From positions 220,716,928-220,780,927 of the forward strand of contig NC_090441.1 in assembly GCF_031143425.1 (NCBI RefSeq): DNA of 64,000 bases. The letters are read 5' to 3'. Below the pieces are notes generated by a model. It ran no database searches, was not told the origin of the DNA, and saw nothing but the letters and a program-made list of their open reading frames with translations. The stretch comes from Pleurodeles waltl (lineage: Eukaryota; Chordata; Amphibia; Caudata; Salamandridae). Positions 44,570 to 56,581 of this stretch are shown here, piece by piece; the first letter of the stretch is position 1, and the number at the start of each line of letters is the position of its first letter. The translations under genes were made by a program, and so were the position numbers.

Positions 44570-46474
44570 GTCAGCGTATCAGGGGAGGGACTATCTGGAC
44601 TCCGCTGACATCATGTCCGGAGATGACGTCGCTGCGGAGTCCCTCGATGCCCTCTACCGATGCGCAGAGGTACTGCTGAGGAAAGGTTTCCACATCCAGT
44701 CTGATGCCCGGGGAGAATTCTAAGATAAGGAATCTGCAGCTAGTCTGTGTCTCTATCAGATAAGCCTTGTTGTACTACCCCTCTTCGTGTCACTTACAAC
44801 AAGTCACCACCTTGGACATGCAGAGAAGTTCTTTATCTCCTTCGTGCTTTTGCTTTTGACTAGCAACACAATTCCCGTTTAACCCTTGCCCAGTCCTGGG
44901 TCTTTGGAAATCTCACTGGCCTTTCCCTCTGGTTTAGAATGAGTCTGTTCACAGTTGACTTAGAGATATCCTGCTCCAGCCTTGCCTTAGCCCCATCAGT
45001 TAACAACTTGTCATCCAACATTGCAAGTTTCTCTGGATCCTTTTCTCTCAATTCGACAGATAATGCCTCAGTGGGGCACATCATGCCTCTCTGTGTCACT
45101 CTGATGTCAACAATTAATTAAGGCCATGAAATCCCATCTCTCCCAGCCACACATTTCAATCACACAATCCACAAATCCAGGTTTAAAACAGACACAACCC
45201 TTTCTTTTACTTTCAGAAAATTTCAGAAGGTATTGAGCTGGCTTTTGCCCAAATCTTCTTATCAAAACTTCCTAATTTGCTTGTACTTTGTTCGATCATC
45301 TTCAGACATTCTCCCAAAGACAGCTGTACCATCCATTGACAAGCAACTTATTAACACAGCTGCCTATAAAAGTTATACAAACCTTGCATCCTGGAGTGTA
45401 CCTCAAATCTCACAGACAATTCCAGAATATCGTTGCCTTCCAGGTAGCTCTGCAGAAACTCTTTTAAACCTTTGCAGGGATACCTGTAGAGTAGGCGGAG
45501 GAATCGCCTGTTCCAGAAGTAGCTGTTTCTGGAGTAAGCCTCTCTTTCTCCAAAGATATCCTCTCACTCTGAAAGCCAGTCTCCTTTTCACTGTTTTGCC
45601 CTTTCCCTCTACTCTGGGTCCCTTTCTTTCTTCTTGGACCTCCTCCTCATTCCTCCTTTCCCGGCACCTCCTTTCCTCTCGCTCCTGCAAAAAACATAAC
45701 CTACCCAAGGGAGTGACTTCAAAGAATTGAGAATTTGCTTGGAGTGTGTTGGGAAAAATCTGTTACAAGGGGCTAAGACACACCAACACAGCAGAACGCC
45801 TGCTTAGGTTCCTAACATGGTACCTTGCCAAGAGCCGATCACAGTTTCTTTCCTACAGCTCAGTTTCTCTAACTTAATGTAACTCACAATGATCTGTCTA
45901 TCCTTGTTTCTGGGGTCCAAAAACCCTCTCCCTGGACTGATATAATGACATGGTGTCAAGGTGTATCCTCCAATCTTGTATGCAACATTTCTACCTGCAG
46001 GTAATGCTGTGTACTCAGGAGCGGCTAGCGGGATGGAAAAGAGGCGGGGCCGGGCAGCGCATGACAGGGAGGGGGAGATGGAAAACAGAAATCTAATTAA
46101 AAAAAATATTACCTTTTTGTCCAGCGCCATGCCACTCCTCGCTCCAACCATCTGCTCCTACACTGGTCTTAGGCACATGCTCCCAGCCTGCCCTGCATCT
46201 AATCCTAACGCTGCTTTCATGCTGCTGACAGCTGCTCACTGAATGTTTCTGCCCGCTGTCTCCAACCCAGCAACACAGCGCCTGCGTTGCTGGGTTTGAG
46301 ATAGCCCTGTGCACGTGTGTGTTTGTCCGGCCCGAGACGGCCAGCCAAACATACATGCGTACTGGGGGGAGTGCTGTGCATTGTTTATTGTTGTTTTATA
46401 GTAAAGGTTGTGCAGCTGTTGCTGCTGGTGGGGGGCACTCCTCCGCCCTAATGGAGGAGCTACCCCTGTGTGTG
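44570..46474. other. Unassigned region
   Basis: No family recognised. Two minus-strand open stretches have protein-like composition: 44860-45099 (79 codons, charged, with a DISKSTVNRLI-type segment) and 45403-45708 (101 codons, very Arg/Glu-rich). They could be remains of a retroelement gag or chance ORFs. A CG-rich patch lies at about 46015-46080. A short inverted pair (GCAACACAGCGCC / GCGTTGCTGGGTT) lies at about 46270-46297. Confidence 0.35.
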
Positions 46475-46548
46475 CTCCATGGGTCCTAGAAAAGTAGACA
46501 TTAGGACACTGCATGGGTCATATAAATGTAGAAATGAGGGCACTGCAT
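46475..46548. repeat. 34 bp minisatellite, left part
   Basis: About two degenerate units of the GAAAGGTAGACATGAGGGCA-type repeat, which continues after the retroelement at 51700. The Ty3/Gypsy element therefore landed inside this array. Confidence 0.85.
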
Positions 46549-46768
46549 TGCGTGGTATAGGCTTTGGATGAGTTCAGCCTGATTGGAATGCTCACAAGCC
46601 TTTCTTGGGCTGAGGTCATCCATGACAGAAGAGTAGAATGTGGAATGCTGCCAGGAGAGATGAAGATCAGAGTGAAGGGAGCTGTTGGACTTGCTTGATG
46701 GTGGATGGAATGTTCAAATAAAAGGACCTACTACATATCTCTGGAGACTACGGAATGTATTTATCACA
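46549..46768 (+). repeat. 5' LTR of the Ty3/Gypsy element
   Basis: Starts TGCGTGGTATAGG and ends TTTATCACA. It contains AAATAAAAGG (about 46716), which may supply the polyadenylation signal. It is followed by CTGGCAATGAGGGTCTC, where a TGG-type primer-binding site is expected. The tRNA was not assigned. Confidence 0.9.
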
Positions 46769-47120
46769 CTGGCAATGAGGGTCTCTTGAACATCTCAACA
46801 CAGAAGGCCATCTCAAGGAAAATCCTGTTAGGAAATCTCTTGCTGTAATATAGTTCGACGTGTGAAGATCTTGAAATTTTATAATTTCCACCTCAAGTGG
46901 CTGCTTTCTGGTGGCTGTGAACTGATTTATGCGCTGTCTGTACTTAAAGGTACTTTTTCAAACGTTTTATTTACCTCTTATTCAGCCTTGCTTCAACGAC
47001 TTTTTCTCTTGCATATTGGCACGCGCTTAGTTCAAGCGCGCGTACATCTGTAAACAATTGGTCTCCTCCTCGCGAACCAAAAGCGAGCTGGCTTTTCAAC
47101 CCGAGTGTCTACAGTCATAA

Positions 47121-47487
47121 GTAAACAAAGCTCGTGCGCGCTTCTTGCACTCCCAGCGCGAGTTGTACTGTCTCGGGTTTCACACGCTCTTCAATACGAG
47201 CGTGTGTATTTCAGCAGTCATATGTAAACAAAGCTCATGCGCGCTTCTCGCGCTCCCATCACGAGTTGTACTGCCTCGGGTTTCACACGCTCTTCAATAC
47301 GAGCGTGTGTATTTCATTTCTAAACAAACAAACAGCCCCATTCTTAATCAAAGAATCAATTCTATTGTTACAACTATAGATTTTTGGAGAACTTATAATT
47401 GGATACATGATACATGATGGAATCAATTCTATCGTTACAACTATAGACTTTTGAGAACTTATAACTGGATACATGATACATGATAAA
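47121..47487 (+). repeat. Tandem repeats in the retroelement leader
   Basis: Two 103 bp units (47121-47223 and 47224 to about 47316) start GTAAACAAAGCTC. Each holds a hairpin CACACGCTC...GAGCGTGTG. A second pair has a 67 bp period (47354-47420 and 47421 to about 47487), starting AATCAATTCTAT. They lie between the primer site and gag and might serve packaging or promoter functions (inference). Confidence 0.7.
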
Positions 47488-47630
47488 TTATAATACGTGA
47501 CGTTGTCTAAGGTAAAATGAAATATTTGAATGAACTGCGTATATACTTTTGAATAGACATATTGAACACTTGACTTTAAAACATCCTGGTTTCATCTCAA
47601 ACTATCTACATACAACAAGAAAATTTAAAT

Positions 47631-48250
47631 ATGCAGAACATTCCGCCACCACCCTTCTTCTTAACTTCACCTGGTGAACCACCTATAAAGTGGCCTAAGT
47701 GGAAAAATCATTTTTGCACTATTCTAGAGTCTGTGGAACAAATCTATCCAGTGAGAGGAAAACAGCACTTCTCATGCATTGCTTAGGTTGTGAAGGCCAA
47801 GAGATATTTGAAAATCTGCCAGATCCTGGTGAAGAAGCAACAGATCTCAATGAGTTTGAAATGTGTTTAAGAAAACTTGATCTGCATTTTCTACCTAAGA
47901 TAAGTACCATTTTGTAGCGTTTTCATTTTGGCATGAGGGAGCAAAGACCTGGTGAAAATTTTGAAGAGTATGTTACTGCACTTAGGAAACTTGCATCGAC
48001 ATGTAAATTTGGGAGCACGATTGAAGAAAGGATCCGTGATCAATTCATGTTGAAATGTTCAAGCGATAAGATCAGGCAAGAATTATGGAGCAAAGATGAT
48101 CCAACTTTACAAGAGGTGATTGTTCTAGCTAAAAGTGTGGAGCATACTATGGCGTGTGTTGATGAACTAGAGAAAGAAAAAAAGGTGGAAAAAACTGATG
48201 TGAGCAAAATCACAAAAAAAAAAAAAATGCCACTAAAAATTACAGCTTAG
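47631..48250 (+). pseudogene. gag of the Ty3/Gypsy element
   Basis: ATG at 47631 begins a frame with PPIKWPKWKNHF. The homologous frame then shifts between about 47700 and 47755, and continues through RKTALLMHCLGCEGQ and MREQRPGENFEEYVTALRKL, typical of a Gypsy capsid. A TAG at 47915-47917 interrupts it. A run of A residues near 48210-48226 marks another frameshift before the zinc knuckles. It cannot make a full Gag. Confidence 0.8.
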
Positions 48251-51200
48251 AATATGAGGAGGGCAAAGGAGATCTTGCTATGGTGACACAATACAAGGAT
48301 GCTAGATGTTTCCATTGTGGGAACACTGGACATTATGCATCTTATAAAAAGTGCCCTGCGGTGAACTCAATTTGCAGATTATGGAACAAAAAAGGGCATT
48401 TTGCCAAATGTTGCAGATCTCCTAAGAGTCAAACTTTAGTGAAGGTAGTTGAAGACTGTATTTTGACGGTCTGCATGGGTATTGAGAAGAAAAAACATCG
48501 TAAGGACGTCGTGACCATTCTTGGAGTGTCAAAAGAAATGTTATTTGACTCGGGGGCCTGGTTAACTCTTATATCAAACAACGTTTTTGATGAACAACTC
48601 AGTCACAAGGTTGCACTAAAAGATCCAGATATTGTTCCAGGTGGCTATGGTGGTCAGACCATTGATCTCAGAGGTTATTTTGAGGATGAGATCACCTTCC
48701 AGACGAACACCATCTGTGGAAAAGTCTATGTTCCTGTGAAGGGCGATAGTGTTTTGAGCTGGCCTCATCAGAGAGAGCTGAGGGTCATACTGGATCCAAA
48801 TTCACCTTCGCCTGTCATGATTAAGGAAGATTATGTTAATTATCAACATCGCATTGATGAGTTGCAGGTACAGAAGAATTTGCTTTTACCAGAGTTGGTT
48901 GAAGAATTCAAGGAAGTTTTTAGTGGGAAGTTAGGATGTCTAAAGAGGTATTCTCATCAAATAAAATTAAAAAAAGGCTCCATTCCAGTAGCTTCCAAAG
49001 TACGTCCTGTTACCATCTCCTTAAAAGAAGATGTGGATAAAGAGATTAAAAGACTTTGTGATGAAGGTATCATTGAGACGGTCAAGTCAGCTGAATGGAT
49101 TTCTCTGATTATAGTAGCAAGGAAGCCGTCAGGAGAATTAAGGTTATGCATAGATTTGAGGAACCTCAATAAATGTGTAGTCAGTGATCAATTTCCCTTA
49201 CCTAACATCACGGAGATGGTCACGATGCTGTCAGGTTCAAAATATTTTTGTAAAATTGACTTAACCTATGCGTACCATCAAATCAAATTGCATCCAGATT
49301 CACGTAATTACACCACCTTCATCACTCCGTTTGGAACATTCAGGTTCATAAGAATGCCATTTGGGCTATTCTCAGCGGCTGCTGTGTTTCAACGTCTCAT
49401 GTATAATTTATTTGGTTCGGAACCTGGTGTAAAGTGTTATCAAGACAACATTTTGATAAATGGAAGGAGTGAGGATGAACATAACTCGAGAGTTAAAAGA
49501 GTTCTAAGTATACTCAGAGAGCATGGTCTGACCCTAAAGCCAAAAAGCTGTTCATTTGGAAAAACAGAAGTTGTATATCTTGGACATAAAATCACCGCAG
49601 AAGGATTGTGTCCCAAGGCAGGATTAGTGAAGAGCATACTGAGCCTGCGTGCTCCGGAGAAAAAAGAAGAATTGTTATTGTTTTTTGGAATGTTAGAATT
49701 TCATGCTAACTTTCTTCCTAACTTAGCATCTAAGACACTCTGCATGCGGAAACTTGTTAAGAAAAATGCTGAGTTTGTGTTGGACAATGAATGTCAGAGA
49801 GAGTTTGATGGGATCAAAGCAGAGTTATCTTCAATTGGGTCATTGAAATCTTTTAATCCTAACAAAAAATGTGTAATTATGACTGATGCTTGTGAGACTG
49901 GATTGGGGGCAGTGTTGTTACAGGATGTGGATGATGGAATTCCTAAGCCCATAGTGTTTTGTTCACGGACTTTAAGAGGAGCAGAGATCAATTACTCCAC
50001 TATAGAAAAAGAGGCATTATGTGTGTTTTGGGCGATTAATAAGTTGAGAAATTTTGTGTGGGGTAAAGAGTTTGAAATACTTACTGGCCACAAACCTCTG
50101 GTAGAGGTTTTAAGAAAAAAGGTCTAGATTTGATCTCTAGTAGAATTAGCAGATGGGTAGTCAGGCTTCAGGATTATGATTATACAGTGCACTACGTTCC
50201 TGGGTCATGTAATAAAGTTGCAGATTGCCTTTCCAGACTGAGTTCGGAAGTAGAAGAGCTACCTGAGAAAGAGATACAGCATAATATTTCTGTGTGCATG
50301 GTTATTGGGAGTGTGATAAAACAAGATGAGTGGGTAAGAGTTGTGGGTGAGGATAAGATTTTGCAACGTGTGTGTGAACAGATCAAATGTGGTTGGAGGT
50401 TTGAGGTTAAACAGGACAAGGATCTGGTGAGCTTCTGGAGAGTGAAAGATGAATTGTCAATGGAAGATGGTATCCTCTTACGTGGTCTAAGGCTAGTTGT
50501 CCCTACAGAATTAAGGAACAAAATTATTGAGCTAGGACATGAGGGACACCAAGGTATGAGCAGGACGAAGGCAAGGATTCGCTTAGATTATTGGTGGCCG
50601 GGAATGGATTTGATGGTTGAAAGATTTGTAAGGGAGTCCACAGACTGTTGTTGCAGTGACAAAATTTACAAGACTAGGGTTCCTCCTATGTGCATAAGGG
50701 ATATGCCGCGAAAACCTTGGGAAGTAGTGGCGGTAGACATTGTTGGACCCATAGGTGGGAGAAGTGGTTTGAATTATTTGATAATTTTGATTGATCAATT
50801 CTCGAGGTGGGCTGAAATTGGTATATATGGTTCCACTGAGTCTAGAAGAATTATTGACTTCTTTAAAGATGTTTTTGGTCGTGAAGATATCCCTGAAGCT
50901 ATAGTGATGGACAATGGACCACAGTTTGTATCAAAAGAAATGGAAAAATTTCTCCCAAAATGTGGGATTAAGCATAGAAAGTGTTCTCTGTATAATCCAG
51001 AAGGAAATGGTACGGTAGAGAGATTCAACAGGTGTGTGAAGGAGTGTCCCACCTCATTCCTCTACGGGGAAGGTCCCCTTTGACCTTTTCAGAGGTCGGA
51101 AAGCTAATACCTCTCTCTCGCCTGCGTGGGTGTATTGGAGTAAGGATGCTGTAGAATGCAAGAGTCTCGTGGGTGAAGAGAATGATTGTGAGAAAGTCTG

Positions 51201-51420
51201 TGTGCGGAAAAGGAAAGAATACTTTGATGATAAGAGAGGCGCACATCTTCTTGATGTTAAGGTTGGAGATCGTGTTATGGTAAGGAAGCCAACTTTGTGT
51301 AAAAGTGAAAGTAAATTTTTAGGACCATTTGAAGTTATCAATCTGTTTAGAAATGCTGTCAAGATTAAGGATGGTAGAATGTGGAATCTTAATGAAGTAG
51401 TTAAAGTTAAGGGGAAGTAA
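48251..51420 (+). pseudogene. pol of the Ty3/Gypsy element
   Basis: The zinc knuckles come first: one intact (CFHCGNTGH...C), the second with Trp (48382-48384) in place of its second Cys. Then retropepsin LFDSGAW (Asp codon 48547-48549), reverse transcriptase with KIDLTYAYHQ and TPFGTFRFIRMPFGL, but YQDN instead of YQDD (Asn codon 49447-49449), and RNase H with TDACETGLGAV, but TGHKPL where TDHKPL is usual (Gly at 50086-50088). A TAG at 50125-50127 with a frame change leads into integrase (zinc-binding HEGH...CCC, then AVDIVGP, VMDNGPQF and GTVERFNR carrying the DDE residues). A deletion and frameshift near 51045 separate the C-terminal KVGDRVMVRKP domain, which ends at 51420. Dead on several counts. 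The clade within Ty3/Gypsy was not settled; it looks Mag-like. Confidence 0.88.
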
Positions 51421-51479
51421 TAATTTTACCTTACTTTTGTTTTATTTCCTTTGTCTTTATTCAATGTTAAGAGGGAAGA

Positions 51480-51699
51480 TGTGTGGTATAGGCTTTGGAT
51501 GAGTTCAGCCTGATTGGAATGCTCACTAGCCTTCCTTGGGCTAAGGTCATCCATGACATAAGTGTAGAATGTGGAATGCTGCCAGGAGAGATGAAGATCA
51601 GAGTGAAGGGAGCTGTTGGACTTGCTTGATGGTGGTTGGGATGTTCAAATAAAAGGACCTACCACATATCTCTGGAGACTACGTAATTTATTTATCACA
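51480..51699 (+). repeat. 3' LTR of the Ty3/Gypsy element
   Basis: Starts TGTGTGGTATAGG after the purine tract at about 51468-51479 and ends TTTATCACA. The length is identical to the 5' LTR. Confidence 0.9.
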
Positions 51700-52655
51700 C
51701 ATTGGTCATAGAAAGGTAGAAATGAGGGCACTGCATGGACCATAGAAAGGTAGACATGAGGGCACTGCATGGGTCATAGAAAGGTAGACATGAGGGCACT
51801 GCATGGACCATAGAAAGGTAGACACGAGGGCCCTGCATGGACCATAGAAAGGTAGACATGAAGCCACTGCAAGGGTCATAGAAAGGTAGGCATGAGGGCA
51901 CTGCATGGACCATAGAAAGGTAGACATGAGGCCACTGCATGGGTCATAGAAAGGTAGACATGAGGCCACTGCATGGGTCATGGAAAGGTAGACATGAGGC
52001 CACTGCATGGACCACAGAAAGGTAGACATGAGGGCACTGCATGGGTCATAGAAAGGTAGACATGAGGGCACTGCATGGACCATAGAAAGGTAGACATGAG
52101 GGCACTGCATGGGTCATAGAAAGGCAGATATGAGGGCACTGCATGGGTCATCGAAAGGTAGACATGTGGCCACTGCATGGGTCATAGAAATGTAGACATG
52201 AGGCCACTGCATGGACCATAGAAAGGTAGACATGAGGGCACTGCATGGGTCATAGAAAGGTAGAAATGAGGCACTGCATGGGTCATAGAAAGGTAGAAAT
52301 GAGGGCACTGCATGGGTCAAAGAAAGGTAGAAATTAGGGCACTGCCTGGGTCAAAGAAAGGTAGAAATGAGGGCACTGCATGGACCATATAAAGGTAGAC
52401 ATGAGGGCACTGCATGGGTCATAGAAAGGTAGAAATGAGGCACTGCATGGGTCATAGAAAGGTAGGCATGATGGCACTACATGGGTCATAGAAAGGTAGA
52501 CATGAGGTACCGCATGGGTAATGGAAAGGTAGACATGAGGGCACCGCATGGACCATAGAAAGGTAGACATGAGGGCACTGCATGGATCATAGAAAGGTAG
52601 ACATGAGGGCACTGCGTGGGTCATAGAAAGGTAGACACGAGGGCCCTGCATGGGC
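51700..52655. repeat. 34 bp minisatellite, right part
   Basis: About 28 tandem units of CATAGAAAGGTAGACATGAG plus GGCACTGCATGGAC or GGCACTGCATGGGT. The period is 34 bp, with occasional 32-33 bp units. Two alternating end types (GGAC and GGGT) mix along the array, hinting at a higher-order pattern. The overlapping minus-strand ORFs are products of the repeat. Confidence 0.92.
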
Positions 52656-52900
52656 TCTAGAGACCACGCAGAGGTCCCTGCATGTCTCTCACATGTGTTT
52701 GCATCTGGTTATCCTCAGCCTGCGACTGGTGGGGAACCATTCTTGGTGCATGAGATTCTCACTACTGTTCTGTGCTCTGTTGATTTGTAGTTTGCTTTGT
52801 TGTCTAATTTATTTGTATTTATTTGAATATGACACACTACAAAACTGTAGGTTGATAGGCTCCTTGCCATGTTTGAATACAAATCTATTAACAAGTTATA
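52656..52900. other. Spacer between array and Harbinger copy C
   Basis: Unassigned 245 bp. It ends AAGTTATA at the Harbinger terminus. Confidence 0.5.
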
Positions 52901-53501
52901 GGGGGTCATTACGACCTTGGCGGTTTAAGGCGCTTACCGCCGTGCAGAAGACCGCCAATACACCGCCGCGGCCGCGGTAGACCGCCACAGCTATAATGAC
53001 ACACATCTCAGAATCCGCCGAAATTCAGACACCCACACAACACCGCCACACCAAAGGTCAGCGATAAACATGCAGAAACAAATCCTCCACCTCCACGCCA
53101 ACAGAAACACGCCCATGCTATTACGACCCACGAATCCACGCGGCGGTCTTTTAACCGCGGTATTCCATTGGCGGTACAAACCGCCGCGCTCAAAATACAC
53201 ACACATATACAAAACACCGCCACATTGGACAATTCCAAATACACACACCTGATACACATACAAACACCACTCCCACACACCCAATACAATATAAAACACA
53301 CACCCACATCACACACAAACCCTTACAACCGCAGTTTCTGAGAGAAGGCCAGAGAGATACAGCACAGAATAGAGAACCCCATCACACAGAGGCACACTAC
53401 ACCATCACCCACACAACACCCACACACAAAACACCACATACCACTACACTCACCACACTCATCAACACATACACCACCCCACACATCACACACACCACCC
53501 C

Positions 53502-55027
53502 CTGGCACGACAAAGACACCCCCGCTTCTCCGAGGAGGAGCTCAGGGTCATGGTCGAGGAAATCCCACGGGTAGAGCCACAGCTATTTGGCTCACAGGTA
53601 CAGCACACATCAATAGCCAGGAAGATGGAGCTATGGCAAAGAATAGTGGACAGGGTCAACGCTGTGGGACAGCACCCAAGAAATAGGGAGGACATCAGGA
53701 AGAGGTGGAACGACCTACGGGGGATGGTGCGTTCCACGGTATCCATGCACAACATTGCGGTACAGCGGACTGGCAGCGGACCCCCACCTCCTCCTCCACA
53801 ACTAACAACATGGGAGGAGCAAGTCTTGTCCATCTTGCATCCTGAGGGCCTCGCAGGAGTCGTTGGAGGAACGGACACTGGTAAGTCAAATTTCAACTAT
53901 CATATCCCCCACCCTACCTGCATGCTATCACACACCCCCACCCTCACACCCTCCCCTATCACTCCAAATCCTCACCTATCTACCCATGACACCAACCACC
54001 CATCCCAACCCCAAAACCTGCATGACCTAACTAAGCATGGATACCCATCACTAAAGCATGTCCACTGCACAGACCCAGAACACCCCCCAACTATCACCAC
54101 ACAAGCCCCCACACAGGAATGCCTGCCTGGGGTACACGCACACCCAAACATTGTACATCATGAATCACACACATGCAATAATCATGTACTCATACCCCCG
54201 CAGGAACCCGAAGGAACGTCACCACACCAGAGGGTCCAGACATGACCACTCCACCCCAAGAAGAGGCCCACAGTGACGACAGCAGCTCTGCCCCACTGGA
54301 TCTTGATGACCAGCCCGGACCATTGTGGGCCTCAGGACAGTCGGTTCCCCTTGCCCAGCCACAGTCCAACACCGAACTGCCACCCTCTGGGAACACCAGC
54401 ACAGCACCCACCCAGGGGGCCCAAACCTCTCTACCCAGGACAGGTCAATCAGCGGTGTGTCCACCACTACAGGGCACCCAGGCTAACCCACCACCACAAC
54501 AACAACAGGGACCTGGGGGCAGTGGTAGTGGGCACACGGTCCAGGGGACGGAGGCACAGGAACACAGGGGAACTGGGAGGGCTGCTGTGCGACAGAGGGA
54601 GGACAGGCCAAGGGAACCTACTCTCAACGAGGCCCTCTCCTCCATCATGGGAGCATACCACCACTCCCAGGAGACAATGGCAACGGTCCTGGACAAGTTG
54701 CAGGAGACCCTGCGTCTGCAGGAGGAACAGTATTTGGGGTTCAGGGAGGAGCTCAGGACCATCGGCTCCACCCTGGGCACCATTGTAGGGGTGCTGACGG
54801 ACATTCAAAAGACCTTGATGGACACCGTGGCACTCCCAAGGGTCCTTGACACTAGCCACGATGATGAAATGCCCACCACCTCCGCCGGCGCTAGTGGACA
54901 GGAGGCACTGCCACAGGACCAACACACCAGCACCCCATCCCCTGCAGGCGGACCACCACCACGCAAGCGGGCCCTGAGATCCAGGAACAGGACAGAGCAA
55001 GATGGCAAGACACCCACCAGTAAATAA
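53502..55027 (+). pseudogene. Harbinger gene 1, Myb/SANT-like protein, copy C
   Basis: Exon 1 is 53502-53880 (379 nt, donor GTAAGT) and exon 2 is 54204-55027, stop TAA. The splice joins G+GA in frame. Exon 1: RFSEEELRVMVEEI, KMELWQRIVDRVNAVG, REDIRKRWNDLRG, then a Pro-rich stretch and QLTTWEEQVLSILHPEG; this is a Naif1/MYPOP-type Myb-SANT domain. Exon 2: acidic Ser-rich segment, Pro/Gln/Gly-rich linker, coiled coil with ETMATVLDKLQETLRLQEEQ, and a basic end (KRALRSRNR) that could be a nuclear signal. The frame is open throughout, but the start codon, ATG in copies A and B, is CTG here (53502-53504), so normal initiation is lost unless CTG is used. A polyadenylation signal is at 55215-55220. 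Product about 400 residues. Confidence 0.82.
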
Positions 55028-55507
55028 GACCACCCTGATCGTCCTCCCACTGTCCCACTTTGTTACCCTGTCCAAATCGGAACTGCCCCAGCTCCACTTC
55101 CTATGGCCAGATGTGCAATGTACCTGTGAGACTAATAGACTGGACTCTGCCATGGACATTCCTCCACCATCACCCATCCCCATTTCACAACCCCCCTTCA
55201 TTGTTATGCACTTAAATAAACACCCTTGAAACACTAATAAAACTGGAGTCAGTCAATGATTGTGAACTTTGTATTGTCAATTACAGTGTTAAAAAAGGTT
55301 ACCCATTGGAAGGCCAACATACCAATGTCACACATCACAAGTCTTTCAAGGGTGCAAGCTGTTGACACGTAGGTTACCACAATAGTGACACTGAAATGGA
55401 AGGGGACAACTCAGTTAACAAATAGGGAGTGAAATGTAGGTACAGGATAGAGGTAGACGTGTGAAAGTTAATAATATGTGAAACATGAAAATGGACTCAC
55501 CTGTGTC

Positions 55508-56565
55508 TCACTGAAAATATTGCTGTATGACTGACTCCCTGTTGTCGTTCATCTTCATCAGCTTCATCCTCATCACTGTCCACAGGCTCCACAGGCTCCC
55601 CCGCTGCAACAACACCGTCATCTGGATCATCCTTCTGCAGAAAAGGCACCTGGCGTCGCAATGCCAAGTTATGGAGCATGGAGCAGGCGATGATGATGTC
55701 GCACACCTTCTTCGGTGAGTAGAATAGGGATCCACCAGTCATATGGAGGCACCTGAACCTGACCTTAAGAAGGCCGAAGGTGCGTTCGATTACCCTCCTA
55801 GTCCGCCCCTGGGCATCATTGTACTGTTCCTCTGCTCTGGTCCTGGGATTCCTCACTGGGGTCAATAGCCAGGAACCAGAGTCCCCCGATAGCCATACAC
55901 GGTGCCTCTGGAGTTGACCCATCATATCAGGGATGCTGCTATTCCGCAGGATGTAGGCGTCATGCACAGAGCCAGGGAACATAGCATTTACCTGCGAGAT
56001 GTACTGGTCTGCCAACCAGACCATCTGTACATTCATAGAATGATAACTCTTTCTGTTCCTGTACACCTGTTCATTCCTGCGGGGGGGACCAGAGCTACAT
56101 GGGTCCCATCAATGGCACCTATGACGCTGGGGATATGTCCAAGGGCATAGAAATCACCTTTCACTGTAGGCAAATCCTCCACCTCAGGGAAAATGATGTA
56201 TCTCCTTACGTGTTTCAGCAGGGCAGACAACACTCTGGACAAGACGTTGGAAAACATAGGTTGCGACATCCCTGATGCCATGGCCACTGTTGTCTGAAAA
56301 GACCCACTTGGAAGGAAATGCAGCACTGACAGCACCTGCACGTCAGGGGGGATTCCAGTCGGATGGCGGATTGGTGACATCAGGTCTGGCTCCAACTGGG
56401 TACATAGTTCCTGGATTGTGGCACGGTCAAACCGGTAGGTCACGATGACATGTCGCTCTTCCATTGTCAACAGGTCCACCAGCGGTCGGTACACCGGCGG
56501 ATTCTGCCATCTTCCAAAATGTCCCAACTGACGGTGCCTAAGAAGGACAACAGCGAAGAAACTGT
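55508..56565 (-). pseudogene. Harbinger DDE transposase, copy C (intron absent)
   Basis: Minus strand. First block: YRPLVDLLTMEERH, SGMSQPMFSNVLSRVL, AIDGTHVALVP with the first Asp. A 1 bp loss at the C-run around 56081-56089 shifts the frame. Second block: GSVHDAYILRN (second Asp), RVIERTFGLL (Glu), SPKKVCDIIIACS. The 99 bp intron present in copies A and B is exactly missing here (junction at about 55889), together with a nearby 12 bp in-frame deletion of four codons. Another frameshift precedes the C-terminal QQYFQ, whose stop is at 55508-55510. The N-terminus is unresolved. Confidence 0.84.
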
Positions 56566-56581
56566 CAGCATTCCTCCAGGT

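Larger units (their letters stand above)
46549..51699 (+). mobile_element. Decayed Ty3/Gypsy LTR retrotransposon
   Basis: 5' LTR 46549-46768 and 3' LTR 51480-51699, each 220 bp, TG...CA, with about 11 differences (roughly 95% identity), so much older than the Gag-protease element. The body has a repeat-rich leader, gag and pol in the usual order (protease, reverse transcriptase, RNase H, integrase), all with stops, frameshifts or active-site changes. A purine tract AAGAGGGAAGA precedes the 3' LTR. Only CAT matches across the insertion point, but the 34 bp array on both sides confirms the insertion. Confidence 0.92.

Noticed and set aside
45233..45730. 165-codon plus-strand ORF
   Set aside because: Composition looks random, with an equally long charged ORF on the other strand; no family recognised for either.
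51706..52651. Minus-strand ORFs repeating a LPFYDPCSA-like word
   Set aside because: They come from the 34 bp minisatellite, open in several frames.
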